Positions 36,554 through 44,632 of a DNA stretch of 64,000 bases are shown one piece after another; position 1 is the stretch's first letter, and the number at the start of each line of letters is the position of its first letter. Below the pieces are notes generated by a model. It was not told the origin of the DNA. It made no database searches and saw only the letters and a list, made by a program, of their open reading frames with translations. A program made the position numbers and the translations under genes. The stretch is from Nonomuraea guangzhouensis (GTDB lineage Bacteria > Actinomycetota > Actinomycetes > Streptosporangiales > Streptosporangiaceae). The stretch lies in assembly GCF_019396345.1 (NCBI RefSeq), contig NZ_JAHKRM010000001.1:434001-498000 (forward strand), in the 5' to 3' direction.

Positions 36554-37699
36554 GTGGGCACCAGGTTCGTAGTCGTTGCTGCGGGTGTGCTGTTAGCCAT
36601 TGGTTCGCTGAACCTTGTGGCGAGCAACGCTGCGACCGAGGTTGTTCTCTCGTCGAGTCGTTCGTCCTCAGCCGACATCCCTCCCTTGGGCACCCAGATC
36701 GGTGACGCCCTAAAAGGGCATGCGAGTACAGTGCTGGCGTTGGCCGTCGGCAGGCGTAGCGACGGCACGCCGGTCATCGTCTCTGGCGGGTACGACAAAA
36801 CCATCCGCATCTGGAACCTGGACACCGGAAAACCCATCGGAAAGCCCTTGAAGGGGCATCGCCAAGAGGTTTACAGCCTGGCGATCAGCAAGCGCAGCGA
36901 TGGCACCCCGGTGATCATCTCCGGCGGTGAAGAGGACAGCAGCGTACGGATCTGGAGCCTGGACACCGGGAAACCGATCGGCAAACCCATCGTGTCCGAA
37001 CGCGACATCATGTGGGGCGTGGCAACGGAGAAACTCCGAGACGGCACCCCGGTCATCGCCGCCACCGCAGGGGGAATCAGATCCGTCGTCGGGCTGTGGA
37101 ATCTGAACACGGGCAAACACATCAAGAGGTCCTTCCCCGAGATCTTCACCACGACCACAGACCTGGCGGCCGGAAAACGCCGCGATGGCACGCCCGTCGT
37201 CGTCACGGCCAACACCGAGGGTCGGACACGCATCTGGAGCATGGAGACGGGCAAGCCGCTCACCAAGCCGCTCTACAGCTGCCACGAGTGTCAGGCCCGA
37301 GCCTTGGCGGTCGGGAAGCGCCGCGACGGCACACCCGTCGCCGTCTCCGCGAACACCGATTTCCCACTACCGGATGAAGACACACCCGACGGCAAAATCT
37401 TGACGTACAACCTGAACACGGGAAAGCCCGTCGGGGAGTCCATCAAGATCCCGGCCACCCGATTCGCGGACATGGCGGTAGGGCGACGCGGTGACGGTTC
37501 CCCTGCCATCGTCTACGGTGACGACTCCGGCAGCGTGTCCGTGTGGGATCTGGACACCGGAGAGGCGCTGGGAGAATCCTTCGCCGCTCATTCCGGCCCG
37601 ATCTTCGCTGTGGCGGCAGGCAAGCGCAGCGACGGGACCCCCGTGCTGATTACCGGCGGTAGCGACAAGGCGATACGCATCTGGAGCCTGGGGCCTTGA
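36554..37699 (+). CDS. Exported seven-blade WD40-like propeller protein
   Basis: 381 residues from GTG 36554 (CGAGG upstream). A signal sequence or anchor (FVVVAAGVLLAIGSLNLVAS) precedes seven similar units of ~45 residues. Each has A-x-G-(K/R)-R-x-D-G-T-P-V followed by a (V/I)RIWxLDTGKP-type strand, e.g. IRIWNLDTGKPIGKPLKGH and VSVWDLDTGEALGESFAAH. The seventh ends IRIWSLGP, closing the ring. Two cysteines (SCHEC) occur in blade 5. A surface-exposed binding or scaffold role is inferred; no enzyme motif is present. Lone gene. Confidence 0.85.
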   Translation: MGTRFVVVAAGVLLAIGSLNLVASNAATEVVLSSSRSSSADIPPLGTQIGDALKGHASTVLALAVGRRSDGTPVIVSGGYDKTIRIWNLDTGKPIGKPLKGHRQEVYSLAISKRSDGTPVIISGGEEDSSVRIWSLDTGKPIGKPIVSERDIMWGVATEKLRDGTPVIAATAGGIRSVVGLWNLNTGKHIKRSFPEIFTTTTDLAAGKRRDGTPVVVTANTEGRTRIWSMETGKPLTKPLYSCHECQARALAVGKRRDGTPVAVSANTDFPLPDEDTPDGKILTYNLNTGKPVGESIKIPATRFADMAVGRRGDGSPAIVYGDDSGSVSVWDLDTGEALGESFAAHSGPIFAVAAGKRSDGTPVLITGGSDKAIRIWSLGP

Positions 37700-37760
37700 T
37701 TCAGGTGATCCTTCGCTCGCACCCCGAGAATCGGAATCGCCCTGAAGCATCGGAGGCGGC

Positions 37761-37982
37761 AACCTGCGAAGGCTTCCCTGGGACAACCGTCTGGGCCTAT
37801 TCGTGGTGGAGAACTTCAGCTCTACCAGCAAAGACCTGTTCTTCGGCAAGGCCGGCGACCTGACCGGCGACGGCCGGGAGCACGCCGAGGTCTCCGCGCC
37901 GTGGCTCACCCCGGTTGACCGGCGGGGCCTGTTCTGGACCCATCTGAAGCTGGACGCTGTCTCTTCCGGTCAGCCTGAGTGA
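37761..37982 (+). pseudogene. Tn3-family transposase C-terminal remnant
   Basis: The frame reads NLRRLPWDNRLGLFVVENF, SSTSKDLFFGKAGDLTG, DGREHAEVSA and then DRRGLFWTHLKL before a stop. I recognise the pattern from C-terminal parts of actinobacterial Tn3 transposases, with an internal deletion after EVSA. No start, no inverted repeat and no resolvase were found. The family assignment is from memory of the motif and is not certain. Confidence 0.5.
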
Positions 37983-38045
37983 GAGCCGGCACGGTTTCCA
38001 TCCCGTCGGCTGCATCGGCGCCGAGGCGCCCCGCGCGGCCCCAGG

Positions 38046-38429
38046 TCAGGAAGCGGTGCGTACGGTCACGGCGGGAGTCTGGTCACCAGCCTGATGGTCG
38101 GCCTGGCCGTCGCGGTCGATGTGGTCGGCGTGGTAAAGGCCCTGGGCCAACAGGCGACGCACGTGCTCGTCGGCCGCGCTGTAGTAGACGAAGGTGCCCT
38201 CCCGGCGGCCCTTGACCAACCCGGCCAGGCGCAGCTTGGCCAGATGCTGGCTGACCGTGGTGGGGGCGGCGTCGGCGAGTTCGGCCAGGCAGGCGACGTT
38301 GGATTCGCCTTGCAGCAACGCCCACAGAATCTTGATGCGGGTGGGGTCTGACAGCAGCCGGAACGACTCGGCGGCCAGGTGCACCTGCTCCTCGTTCGGC
38401 ATGTCGAAGTCGGGCAAATCTGTGTGCAT
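38046..38429 (-). CDS. ArsR/SmtB-family metal-responsive repressor
   Basis: 127 residues. Winged helix with ESFRLLSDPTRIKILWALLQ, SNVACLAELADAAPTTVSQH as the recognition helix and GRREGTFVYYSA as the wing. The C-terminal tail is His/Asp rich (YHADHIDRDGQADHQAGD), as in Ni/Co/Zn sensors that bind metal on the last helix. It is divergent from a P1B-4 ATPase with 66 bases between, containing an imperfect palindrome. Inference: represses the pump until Co, Ni or Zn binds. Confidence 0.88.
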   Translation of the reverse strand: MHTDLPDFDMPNEEQVHLAAESFRLLSDPTRIKILWALLQGESNVACLAELADAAPTTVSQHLAKLRLAGLVKGRREGTFVYYSAADEHVRRLLAQGLYHADHIDRDGQADHQAGDQTPAVTVRTAS

Positions 38430-38460
38430 GCCGTCAGCATATCCTCAAACCTCGTAAGTT

Positions 38461-38486
38461 GCATATCTGCGTGTATACGCATATAC
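38461..38486. promoter_or_regulatory. Candidate ArsR operator between the repressor and the metal pump
   Basis: The sequence atatctgcgtgtatacgcat is an imperfect palindrome (GCGT/ACGC core, flanking ATAT arms) in the 66-bp divergent gap. This is the place and style of SmtB/NmtR-type operators. It overlaps the probable promoter of the ATPase. Confidence 0.5.
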
Positions 38487-38495
38487 GATGCTTCG

Positions 38496-40535
38496 GTGAT
38501 AACAGAACTGAGACGCTCCTCCGCCGTCCCACCCCCCGCAGCGATGCCCCGGGCGTCCACCTGGTGGCGGTCCGGTGCCGGTTCGCTGCCTGAGGTGCGT
38601 TGGGCCATCGCCGCCACCGTGCTGTTCGCCGTCGGCGGCGCCGCGCAGCTGGCCGACGCGCCGCCCTGGCTGTGGTGGACCCTCTACCTGGCCTGCTACG
38701 CCGCCGGTGGCTGGGAGCCGGGCCTGGCCGGGCTGAAGGCGCTGCGCGAGCGCACGCTGGACGTCGATCTGCTGATGGTCGCCGCGGCGATCGGCGCGGC
38801 GGCGATCGGGCAGGTCTTCGACGGCGCGCTGCTGATCGTCATCTTCGCCACCTCCGGCGCGCTGGAGGCCCTCGCCACCAAACGCACCGAGGACTCCGTG
38901 CGCGGCCTGCTGGACCTGGCCCCCGACCAGGCCACCCGTATCGACGGCAGTGGCGGGGAGGAGGTCGTGGCCGCCGCCGACCTGCATGTCGGCGACATCA
39001 TCCTGGTACGGCCAGGAGAACGCATCGGCGCCGACGGCCGAGTGGTGGCCGGGGCCAGCGACGTCGACCAGGCCTCCATCACCGGCGAGAGCCTGCCGGT
39101 GGACAAGCAGACCGGCGATGAGGTGTTCGCCGGTACGCTGAACGGCACCGGCGCGCTGCGCGTGCATGTGACCCGGCCGGCGTCGGAGACGGTGATCGCC
39201 CGGATCGTGGCGATGGTCGAGCAGGCCGGCGCGACCAAGGCCCGCACCCAGTTGTTCATCGAGAAGGTCGAGCAGCGCTACTCCGTGGTGATGGTCGCCG
39301 CCACCATCGCTCTGTTCGCGTTGCCCCTCCTGTGGGGCACACCGGTGGAAGACAGCCTGCTGCGGGCGATGACGTTCATGATCGTGGCCTCACCGTGTGC
39401 GGTGGTGCTGGCCACCATGCCGCCGCTGCTGGCCGCCATCGCCACCGCCGGACGCAACGGCGTGCTGGTCAAATCCGCCGTGGTGATGGAGCACCTGGCC
39501 GACGTCACCCACGTCGCCTTCGACAAGACCGGCACCCTGACCGAAGGCCGCCCGCACCTGGCCCACCTGCGCGCCCTGCCCCACCCGGCGGACCACTCGA
39601 GCGGTGACCCCGAGGGGCAGGCCGGAACGGAGACCGACCGGCTGCTCACGCTCGCGGCCGCGGCCGAACAAGGCTCAGAACATCCGCTGGGCCGCGCCAT
39701 AGTCGCCGCCGCCCACCACCAGGGCCTGCCGCTACCCGCCGCCACCGGCTTCGCCGCCCTGCCCGGGCAAGGCATACGCGCCCGCGTCGACGGCCACCTG
39801 GTCGAGATCGGCAGCCCCGCCCACCTGCTGGACCCGACCGTGTCCCATGATGCGGCGCAGGCCCGCGCGGTGGTGGCCGAGCTCGAAGACGACGGGCACA
39901 GCGCCGTGCTGATGCTCCTGGACGGCCGCCCCGCCGCGGTGCTCGGCCTGGCCGACCGCATGCGCTCCGACGCCGCGCAGGCGGTCGGACAGCTGACCAG
40001 CCTGACCGGCATCGCTCCCGTCATGTTGACCGGTGACAACCCCCGCGCGGCGGCCCGGGTGGCCGACCAGGCCGGCATCACCGGCGTACGGGCCGGCCTG
40101 CTGCCCGAGGACAAGGTGAACGCGGTACGGGAACTGCAGCAGCAGGGGCGGGTGGCGCTGGTCGGCGACGGTGTCAACGACGCCCCCGCCCTGGCCACCG
40201 CCCACGCCGGGATCGCCATGGGCCGCGCGAGCGCCGACCTCACCCTCGATACCGCCGACGCGATCATCACCCGCGACGAACTGGCCACCGTCCCCGCCGT
40301 GTTCGCCCTGGCCCGGCGCGCCCGCCGCCTGGTCATCGCCAACCTGGTCATCGCCGGCACCTTCATCACCGTACTGGTGGCCTGGGACCTGCTCGGCGAC
40401 CTGCCGCTGCCGCTCGGCGTGGCCGGGCACGAGGGCTCCACGGTCATCGTCGGCCTCAACGGGCTGCGCCTGCTGCGCAACGCCGCCTGGCGGCGCGCCG
40501 CCACCCTTCCCACGACGGCAAGGAGACCCCGATGA
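38496..40535 (+). CDS. P1B-4-type heavy-metal transporting ATPase
   Basis: 679 residues from GTG 38496 (ATG 38544 is an alternative; the ORF further upstream lies in the operator). Signature motifs: membrane SPC (IVASPCAVV), phosphorylation DKTGTLTEG, TGES (ITGESLPVD), GDGVNDAPALA, and a last-helix AGHEGSTVIVGLNGLRLL. SPC plus HEGS(T) defines the P1B-4 class (Co/Ni/Fe/Zn, CtpD/CoaT-like). There is no N-terminal metal-binding domain. A tiny ORF overlaps the stop. Control by the divergent ArsR is likely. Confidence 0.92.
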   Translation: MITELRRSSAVPPPAAMPRASTWWRSGAGSLPEVRWAIAATVLFAVGGAAQLADAPPWLWWTLYLACYAAGGWEPGLAGLKALRERTLDVDLLMVAAAIGAAAIGQVFDGALLIVIFATSGALEALATKRTEDSVRGLLDLAPDQATRIDGSGGEEVVAAADLHVGDIILVRPGERIGADGRVVAGASDVDQASITGESLPVDKQTGDEVFAGTLNGTGALRVHVTRPASETVIARIVAMVEQAGATKARTQLFIEKVEQRYSVVMVAATIALFALPLLWGTPVEDSLLRAMTFMIVASPCAVVLATMPPLLAAIATAGRNGVLVKSAVVMEHLADVTHVAFDKTGTLTEGRPHLAHLRALPHPADHSSGDPEGQAGTETDRLLTLAAAAEQGSEHPLGRAIVAAAHHQGLPLPAATGFAALPGQGIRARVDGHLVEIGSPAHLLDPTVSHDAAQARAVVAELEDDGHSAVLMLLDGRPAAVLGLADRMRSDAAQAVGQLTSLTGIAPVMLTGDNPRAAARVADQAGITGVRAGLLPEDKVNAVRELQQQGRVALVGDGVNDAPALATAHAGIAMGRASADLTLDTADAIITRDELATVPAVFALARRARRLVIANLVIAGTFITVLVAWDLLGDLPLPLGVAGHEGSTVIVGLNGLRLLRNAAWRRAATLPTTARRPR

Positions 40536-40615
40536 CCACCACTGGCAGCCCTCGCCTCGTCCGGTGCGGCTGTTCCTCGTTGGGCGTGGAACTGGATGGA
40601 ACGCCCCTGAAGTGA
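40532..40615 (+). CDS. 27-residue Cys-containing peptide coupled to the metal pump
   Basis: An ATG overlapping the ATPase stop (ATGA) with AAGGAG six bases upstream opens a 27-codon frame that ends at 40615: TTTGSPRLVRCGCSS then LGVELDGTPLK. The strong Shine-Dalgarno and overlap argue for translation. The RCGC motif could bind a metal, fitting a small partner or donor for the pump. I know no family for it, so function is speculation. Confidence 0.5.
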   Translation: MTTTGSPRLVRCGCSSLGVELDGTPLK

Positions 40616-40686
40616 GCACGACGAAACGCTCGTGTCGATGACCGGCCCGGGACCGAAGGCCGGCTCCACAGAATCGAGGAAGGTCC

Positions 40687-41190
40687 ATGATGTTCATGAC
40701 CCGGCTTTCGCGTCGTCGCAAAGCAGTCGCCGCGGTGGCCGCCTGCGGTGTGGCCGCGGCGATCACGACGTTCGCGCTGGGCCGGCCGGCCTCTGCCATT
40801 CCCCTCAGCCAGGCGATGTGCGATCCCCGTGGGTTCCCGCTTACCGCGAGTTCGGCCGTGTACGTGGGGCTCCTCGACAATCCGGTCTTCGTCGACGTTC
40901 CGGCTGCGACGACGGTGAAGGTGGAAGTCACCGCGGACGTTTCCGTCCAGGCGGGCTCCGAGCTGCGGCTCACCTACAGCCTGAACGACTCCCTCAAGCA
41001 GGAAGGGACTTTCGGACCCGCCAACTTCGCCAATCACCAGGAGTTCGCCGAGACTCGATCGACTTTCGCCCTGATCCCCGTGGGTCCGGGAAGGACCAAC
41101 ATCAGGCCTGTGATCAGGCTCAACGGCCCCGCCGGCAAGACGGGCGTCGTGCTGCACCGCTGTGTCTCGGTGGAGGCCTCGACCAGCTGA
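40687..41190 (+). CDS. Secreted protein of unknown function
   Basis: 167 residues with a long Sec/Tat-like signal: basic RLSRRRKAVAAVAACGVAA then a hydrophobic core and a cut after RPASA. The mature part is beta-rich (SAVYVGLLDNPVFVDVPAAT, VKVEVTADVSVQAGSELRL) with Cys near both ends (AMCDPRG and LHRCVSV), probably one disulfide. It has AGGAAGG just upstream. Single gene, no known domain seen. Confidence 0.7.
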   Translation: MMFMTRLSRRRKAVAAVAACGVAAAITTFALGRPASAIPLSQAMCDPRGFPLTASSAVYVGLLDNPVFVDVPAATTVKVEVTADVSVQAGSELRLTYSLNDSLKQEGTFGPANFANHQEFAETRSTFALIPVGPGRTNIRPVIRLNGPAGKTGVVLHRCVSVEASTS

Positions 41191-41260
41191 GCGCCGGTCC
41201 GCGCCCGATTACGGCGAACCTGCCGAGGGTGAGGCCGGGGGCTGCCCTTGGCCGGACGCG

Positions 41261-42031
41261 TCAGTCGCTCCATTTCGGGCGGCGTTTGCTCAAGAACGCG
41301 GACATGCCTTCGCGAGCCGCGACGGATTGCGAGGACTCGGCCATGACCCTGGTGGCGAGTTGGTAGGCGTCCGCCTGGGGCAGGGACAACTGCTGGTTCA
41401 AGGTGCGCTTACCGAGCGCCTTCGAGGCGCGGCTACCGCGGGTGGCCCGGCTGAGCAGGTCGTCGACGGCGGCATCCAGGTCCGCGGCAGGCACCACTCG
41501 GTTGAGCAGTCCCCACTCAAGGGCTTGCGCGGCGGTGATGGTGTCACCGGTGTAGGCCAGCTCAGCAGCGCGTTTGCGGCCGATGTTGCGGGCGATGGCG
41601 ACCATCGGGGTGTGGCAGAACCAGCCGCCCTTTCCGCCCGGTGCGGCGAAGCCGGCGGAATCAGCGGCGACGGCGAGATCGCAGGTGGCGACCAACTGGC
41701 AGCCCGCCGCAGTGGCCAGAGCGTGGACTCGGGCGATGACCGGTTGCGGCACGGACTCGATCAGTTCCATGAGTTGGAGACAGGTGTCCAGCAGGGTGCG
41801 TACCGCGCCCACGTCGGCTTCGGCGACGTCGGCGAAGTCATGACCGGCGCTGAAGACCGGACCTGCCCCGGCCAGGATGATTCCTGAGGCGTCGCTGTCG
41901 CCGGCGACGCCGAACGCGGTGATCAGATCACGCAGATGGGCCAGCGACAGGGCGTTGCGTCGCTGCGGCCGGTTCATCGTGATCGTCACGAAGTCGGCGT
42001 CGCGGCTGAGCAGTACATGATCGAGGTTCAT
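41261..42031 (-). CDS. Enoyl-CoA hydratase/isomerase family protein
   Basis: 256 residues from ATG 42031 with AGGAG upstream. Crotonase fold features: NRPQRRNALSLAHLRDL, the oxyanion-hole segments AGPVFSAGHDFADV and ALATAAGCQLVATCDLAVA, then PEGGKG-like APGGKGGWF and the usual C-terminus ending MSAFLSKRRPKWS. The acidic catalytic residues of true hydratases are not conserved in the expected places, so it may be an isomerase or another crotonase member (ECHDC3-like). Isolated gene, convergent with the secreted protein. Confidence 0.85.
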   Translation of the reverse strand: MNLDHVLLSRDADFVTITMNRPQRRNALSLAHLRDLITAFGVAGDSDASGIILAGAGPVFSAGHDFADVAEADVGAVRTLLDTCLQLMELIESVPQPVIARVHALATAAGCQLVATCDLAVAADSAGFAAPGGKGGWFCHTPMVAIARNIGRKRAAELAYTGDTITAAQALEWGLLNRVVPAADLDAAVDDLLSRATRGSRASKALGKRTLNQQLSLPQADAYQLATRVMAESSQSVAAREGMSAFLSKRRPKWSD

Positions 42032-42159
42032 GGGCGAGCTCCTGATGGTTCCGCGGACCACGTGACCGACATCGGCCACGAACAGGTTGTTCCCCTTCAG
42101 GCGCGCCGCACGACCCGTTCGGCCGCGAGGCGGGCATGGAGCACGGCTAGGGTCGCGAT

Positions 42160-43071
42160 ATGCGCATCGTGTCGTTGTTGCCCGCTGCCACCGACATCGT
42201 GGCGGTGCTCGGGCTGGGCGGTGACCTGGTCGGACGGACGCATGAGTGCGACTGGCCGCCCGAGGTGGTGGAGGCGGTGCCGGTGGTCACGGCGGCCGAG
42301 CTCGCCACGGATCGGATGAGCAGCAGGGAGATCTCCGATGCGGTGGGCGGCGCCGCCCACCGGGGTTCGTCGCTGTACACCCTCGACGTCGAACGACTGG
42401 CGGACCTGGCCCCCGATGTGGTGCTGACGCAGGACCTGTGTGAGGTGTGCGCGGTCTCCTACACCGGCGTGTCGCGGGCGGTGCGACTGCTCGACTCCGG
42501 CCCACGGGTGATCAGCCTCGAACCGCGCACCCTTCCGGAGGTGCTGCGCTCCATCGAACACCTCGGCGAGGCGCTTGGAGCGGCGGACGCGGCATCCCGG
42601 CGGGTCGCCGAGCTGGAAGACAGGCTCGCGGCAGTGCGGTCCATGGTCGCGGATCGGCCCAGGCCACGGGTGGCGGCGATCGAGTGGCTGGATCCACTCT
42701 GGCCCGCCGGCCACTGGGTCCCCGAGCAGATCCGGGCAGCGGGCGGTGAGCCGCTGCTGGCCGAAGCGGGCGAACACACCACCGCCATCGACTGGGAGAC
42801 GGTGCGGGCCTCCCAGCCCGAGGTGATCCTGCTGATGCCCTGCGGCTTTCCTCCCGAGCGCACGCAAGAGGAGTGGCGCCTGCTGACCCGGTACCCGGGC
42901 TGGGCCGACCTACCGGCGGTCCGCGCGGGCCAGGTGTGGGTGCTGGACGGTCCGGCGTACTTCAACAGGCCCGGGCCGCGCGTGGTACGAGGGGTGGAGG
43001 TCCTTGCCCAGGTGCTCCACGGTGTGCATGTCGGCGCTCCCGTAAAGGATGGGGAGGCGCATCGGGTCTGA
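42160..43071 (+). CDS. BtuF-like cobalamin/iron-complex binding protein without a signal peptide
   Basis: 303 residues beginning [20 protein letters not shown], the typical start of the PF01497 cobalamin-binding group, with [29 protein letters not shown] and [14 protein letters not shown]. There is no export signal or lipobox, so it acts in the cytoplasm; similar cytosolic members occur in many actinomycetes, and their role is unclear. No permease or ATPase partner is nearby. Confidence 0.85.
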   Translation: MRIVSLLPAATDIVAVLGLGGDLVGRTHECDWPPEVVEAVPVVTAAELATDRMSSREISDAVGGAAHRGSSLYTLDVERLADLAPDVVLTQDLCEVCAVSYTGVSRAVRLLDSGPRVISLEPRTLPEVLRSIEHLGEALGAADAASRRVAELEDRLAAVRSMVADRPRPRVAAIEWLDPLWPAGHWVPEQIRAAGGEPLLAEAGEHTTAIDWETVRASQPEVILLMPCGFPPERTQEEWRLLTRYPGWADLPAVRAGQVWVLDGPAYFNRPGPRVVRGVEVLAQVLHGVHVGAPVKDGEAHRV

Positions 43072-43076
43072 TGGAT

Positions 43077-43102
43077 GGCGCGGTTCAAATCCCGCCAGGC
43101 CG
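43077..43102 (+). other. tRNA 3'-end-like relic
   Basis: The bases ggcg-c-ggttcaaatcccgcc form a T-arm (stem with one bulged C, loop ttcaaat) followed by aggccg. The body of a tRNA is not present upstream. Such 3' ends are left behind as attachment sites when integrative elements use tRNA genes. Confidence 0.4.
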
Positions 43103-43744
43103 TTAGATCAGGGTGCTCCAGTAGGACCAGAAGCGAACGCCGATGAGGCTCACGATGCCCAGGAACCAGATGGTCAGCGCCACCGTGTGGTAGCCGCTGA
43201 TCCCCTGGACCGCCCGGCGGACGCCGGCGGGGAGAGGCAGGTTCCGCTGGATCGCGTTGTGCAGCGTGACGTACCAGAAGATCGGGACGGTGACCGCCCA
43301 GACGATCATGCAGTAGGGGCAGAGCGCGCCGATGACGTAGAGGCTCTGGAAGATCAGCCAGTGCACGAAGACGGCACCTGCGGTGACGCCGGTCTGAAGG
43401 CCGAGCCAGAGCCACCGGTCGAACCGTGCCCCGGCGAGCAGGGCGGCGCCGATGGTGATGACGACGGCGAAGCCGGCGATGCCCAGGAGTGGGTTCGGAA
43501 AGCCGAAGAGCTCCGCCTGAGGGGTTCGCATGATCGAACCGCACGACAGCACCGGATTGATGCTGCAGCTGGGCACGTATGCCGGGTCCTTCAGCAGCGC
43601 GATCTTCTCGATGGTGAGCACGAACGCGGCGAGCAGTCCGATGGCGCCACTGATCAGAAGCAGCCGGGGCAGCAGGCGAGGGAACGGGCCCTGGACGCCG
43701 GCGTGCGCCGAAGGCGCGGCGACGTCACTTGGCGAGTGCAGCAT
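43103..43744 (-). CDS. Vitamin K epoxide reductase (VKOR) family membrane protein
   Basis: 213 residues, five hydrophobic segments. Conserved cysteines: the loop pair in SCSINPVLSCGS and the membrane pair CPYC (ALCPYCMIVW). Bacterial VKOR re-oxidises DsbA-like proteins with quinone. Its ATG lies within the end of the DsbA-like gene (20-base overlap), so the two are an oxidation pair made together. A perfect BlaI-type operator is upstream of the pair. Confidence 0.93.
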   Translation of the reverse strand: MLHSPSDVAAPSAHAGVQGPFPRLLPRLLLISGAIGLLAAFVLTIEKIALLKDPAYVPSCSINPVLSCGSIMRTPQAELFGFPNPLLGIAGFAVVITIGAALLAGARFDRWLWLGLQTGVTAGAVFVHWLIFQSLYVIGALCPYCMIVWAVTVPIFWYVTLHNAIQRNLPLPAGVRRAVQGISGYHTVALTIWFLGIVSLIGVRFWSYWSTLI

Positions 43745-44459
43745 CGATGGCCGCCTTGAACTCGTCGTTGGACTTGGGTTCGATCTTCTGTCCGTTGAGG
43801 AAGAACGTCGGAGTGCCCTGCACGCCGAGAGCCTGGCCGTCGGCGGAGTCCTTCTTGACGCGGGCCAGGGTGGCGGGGTCGTCGTAGGCCTTGTTCCAGG
43901 CGGCCATGTCCAGGCCGAATTCCTTGGCGTACCCCCGGAAGACTTCGTCGGCGGGGACCTGCTTCTCCGCCCATTGGGTCTGCGATTCGTACATCCGCTG
44001 GTACATCGCCTCGAACTTGCCCTGCTTGGCGGCGGCTTCCACGGCCCGAGCCGCGCGCTCGGCATTGAAATGGCCGGCGATCGGGAAGTAGCGGGCCACG
44101 AAGGTGACCTTGCCCGCGTACTCCTTACGGAGCTGTTCCACGACGGGGAAGTACGCCTTGCACGCCTCGCACTCGAAATCGAGGAACTCCACCAGCGTCA
44201 CCTTGCCGTCCGGGGCCGTCTGCAGACGGTGACTGTCGGCGCGCACCAGCTGCGAATCACCGGCGGCGACGGCGGAGGTGCCGGTTTGCGAGCGGAGCGT
44301 GCCGGCGGCGAGGAAGGCGCCCAGCACCACGACGAACGCACCGATCACGGTCAGGGAGATCTTGAGGTTTCTGCCGCGTACGGCTTCGCGCTGGTCGTCG
44401 GCGCGCATGGCCTCGACCTTGGCGCGTCGAGTCTCGGCCCGGTCCTGCTGCTGTGACAC
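43725..44459 (-). CDS. Membrane-anchored DsbA-like thiol oxidoreductase
   Basis: 244 residues from a GTG with GAGGAG upstream. A cytosolic basic segment and one membrane helix (ISLTVIGAFVVVLGAFLAAG) lead to an external thioredoxin-fold domain with active site FECEACKAYF and the cis-Pro loop GVQGTPTFFLNG. It introduces disulfides in exported proteins with VKOR as the electron acceptor. The palindrome ACTTCTAC-N5-GTAGAAGT starts 25 bases before the start codon, indicating repression by the BlaI-type regulator. Confidence 0.92.
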   Translation of the reverse strand: MSQQQDRAETRRAKVEAMRADDQREAVRGRNLKISLTVIGAFVVVLGAFLAAGTLRSQTGTSAVAAGDSQLVRADSHRLQTAPDGKVTLVEFLDFECEACKAYFPVVEQLRKEYAGKVTFVARYFPIAGHFNAERAARAVEAAAKQGKFEAMYQRMYESQTQWAEKQVPADEVFRGYAKEFGLDMAAWNKAYDDPATLARVKKDSADGQALGVQGTPTFFLNGQKIEPKSNDEFKAAIDAALAK

Positions 44460-44483
44460 CTGTGCTCCTCACGACCCCAAGAT

Positions 44484-44504
44484 ACTTCTACATTGCGTAG
44501 AAGT
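44484..44504. promoter_or_regulatory. BlaI-type operator 1 (upstream of dsbA-VKOR)
   Basis: ACTTCTAC and GTAGAAGT are exact reverse complements separated by five bases (attgc). The same TTCTAC-N5-GTAGAA core occurs in front of the blaI-like gene at 49736 and, with one arm mismatch, at 46153. Confidence 0.7.
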
Positions 44505-44632
44505 TTATTGCATGCTGCGGCGTGCCGGTTCTGTTCTTGGTCGTCCCGATCTCCGTTCATGCGGCGTTCAGCGCCTGCCAGGACACTCGTCGGTCGGCAC
44601 CCCCGCCTCCCAGCAGGACGAAAGGCTCCACC

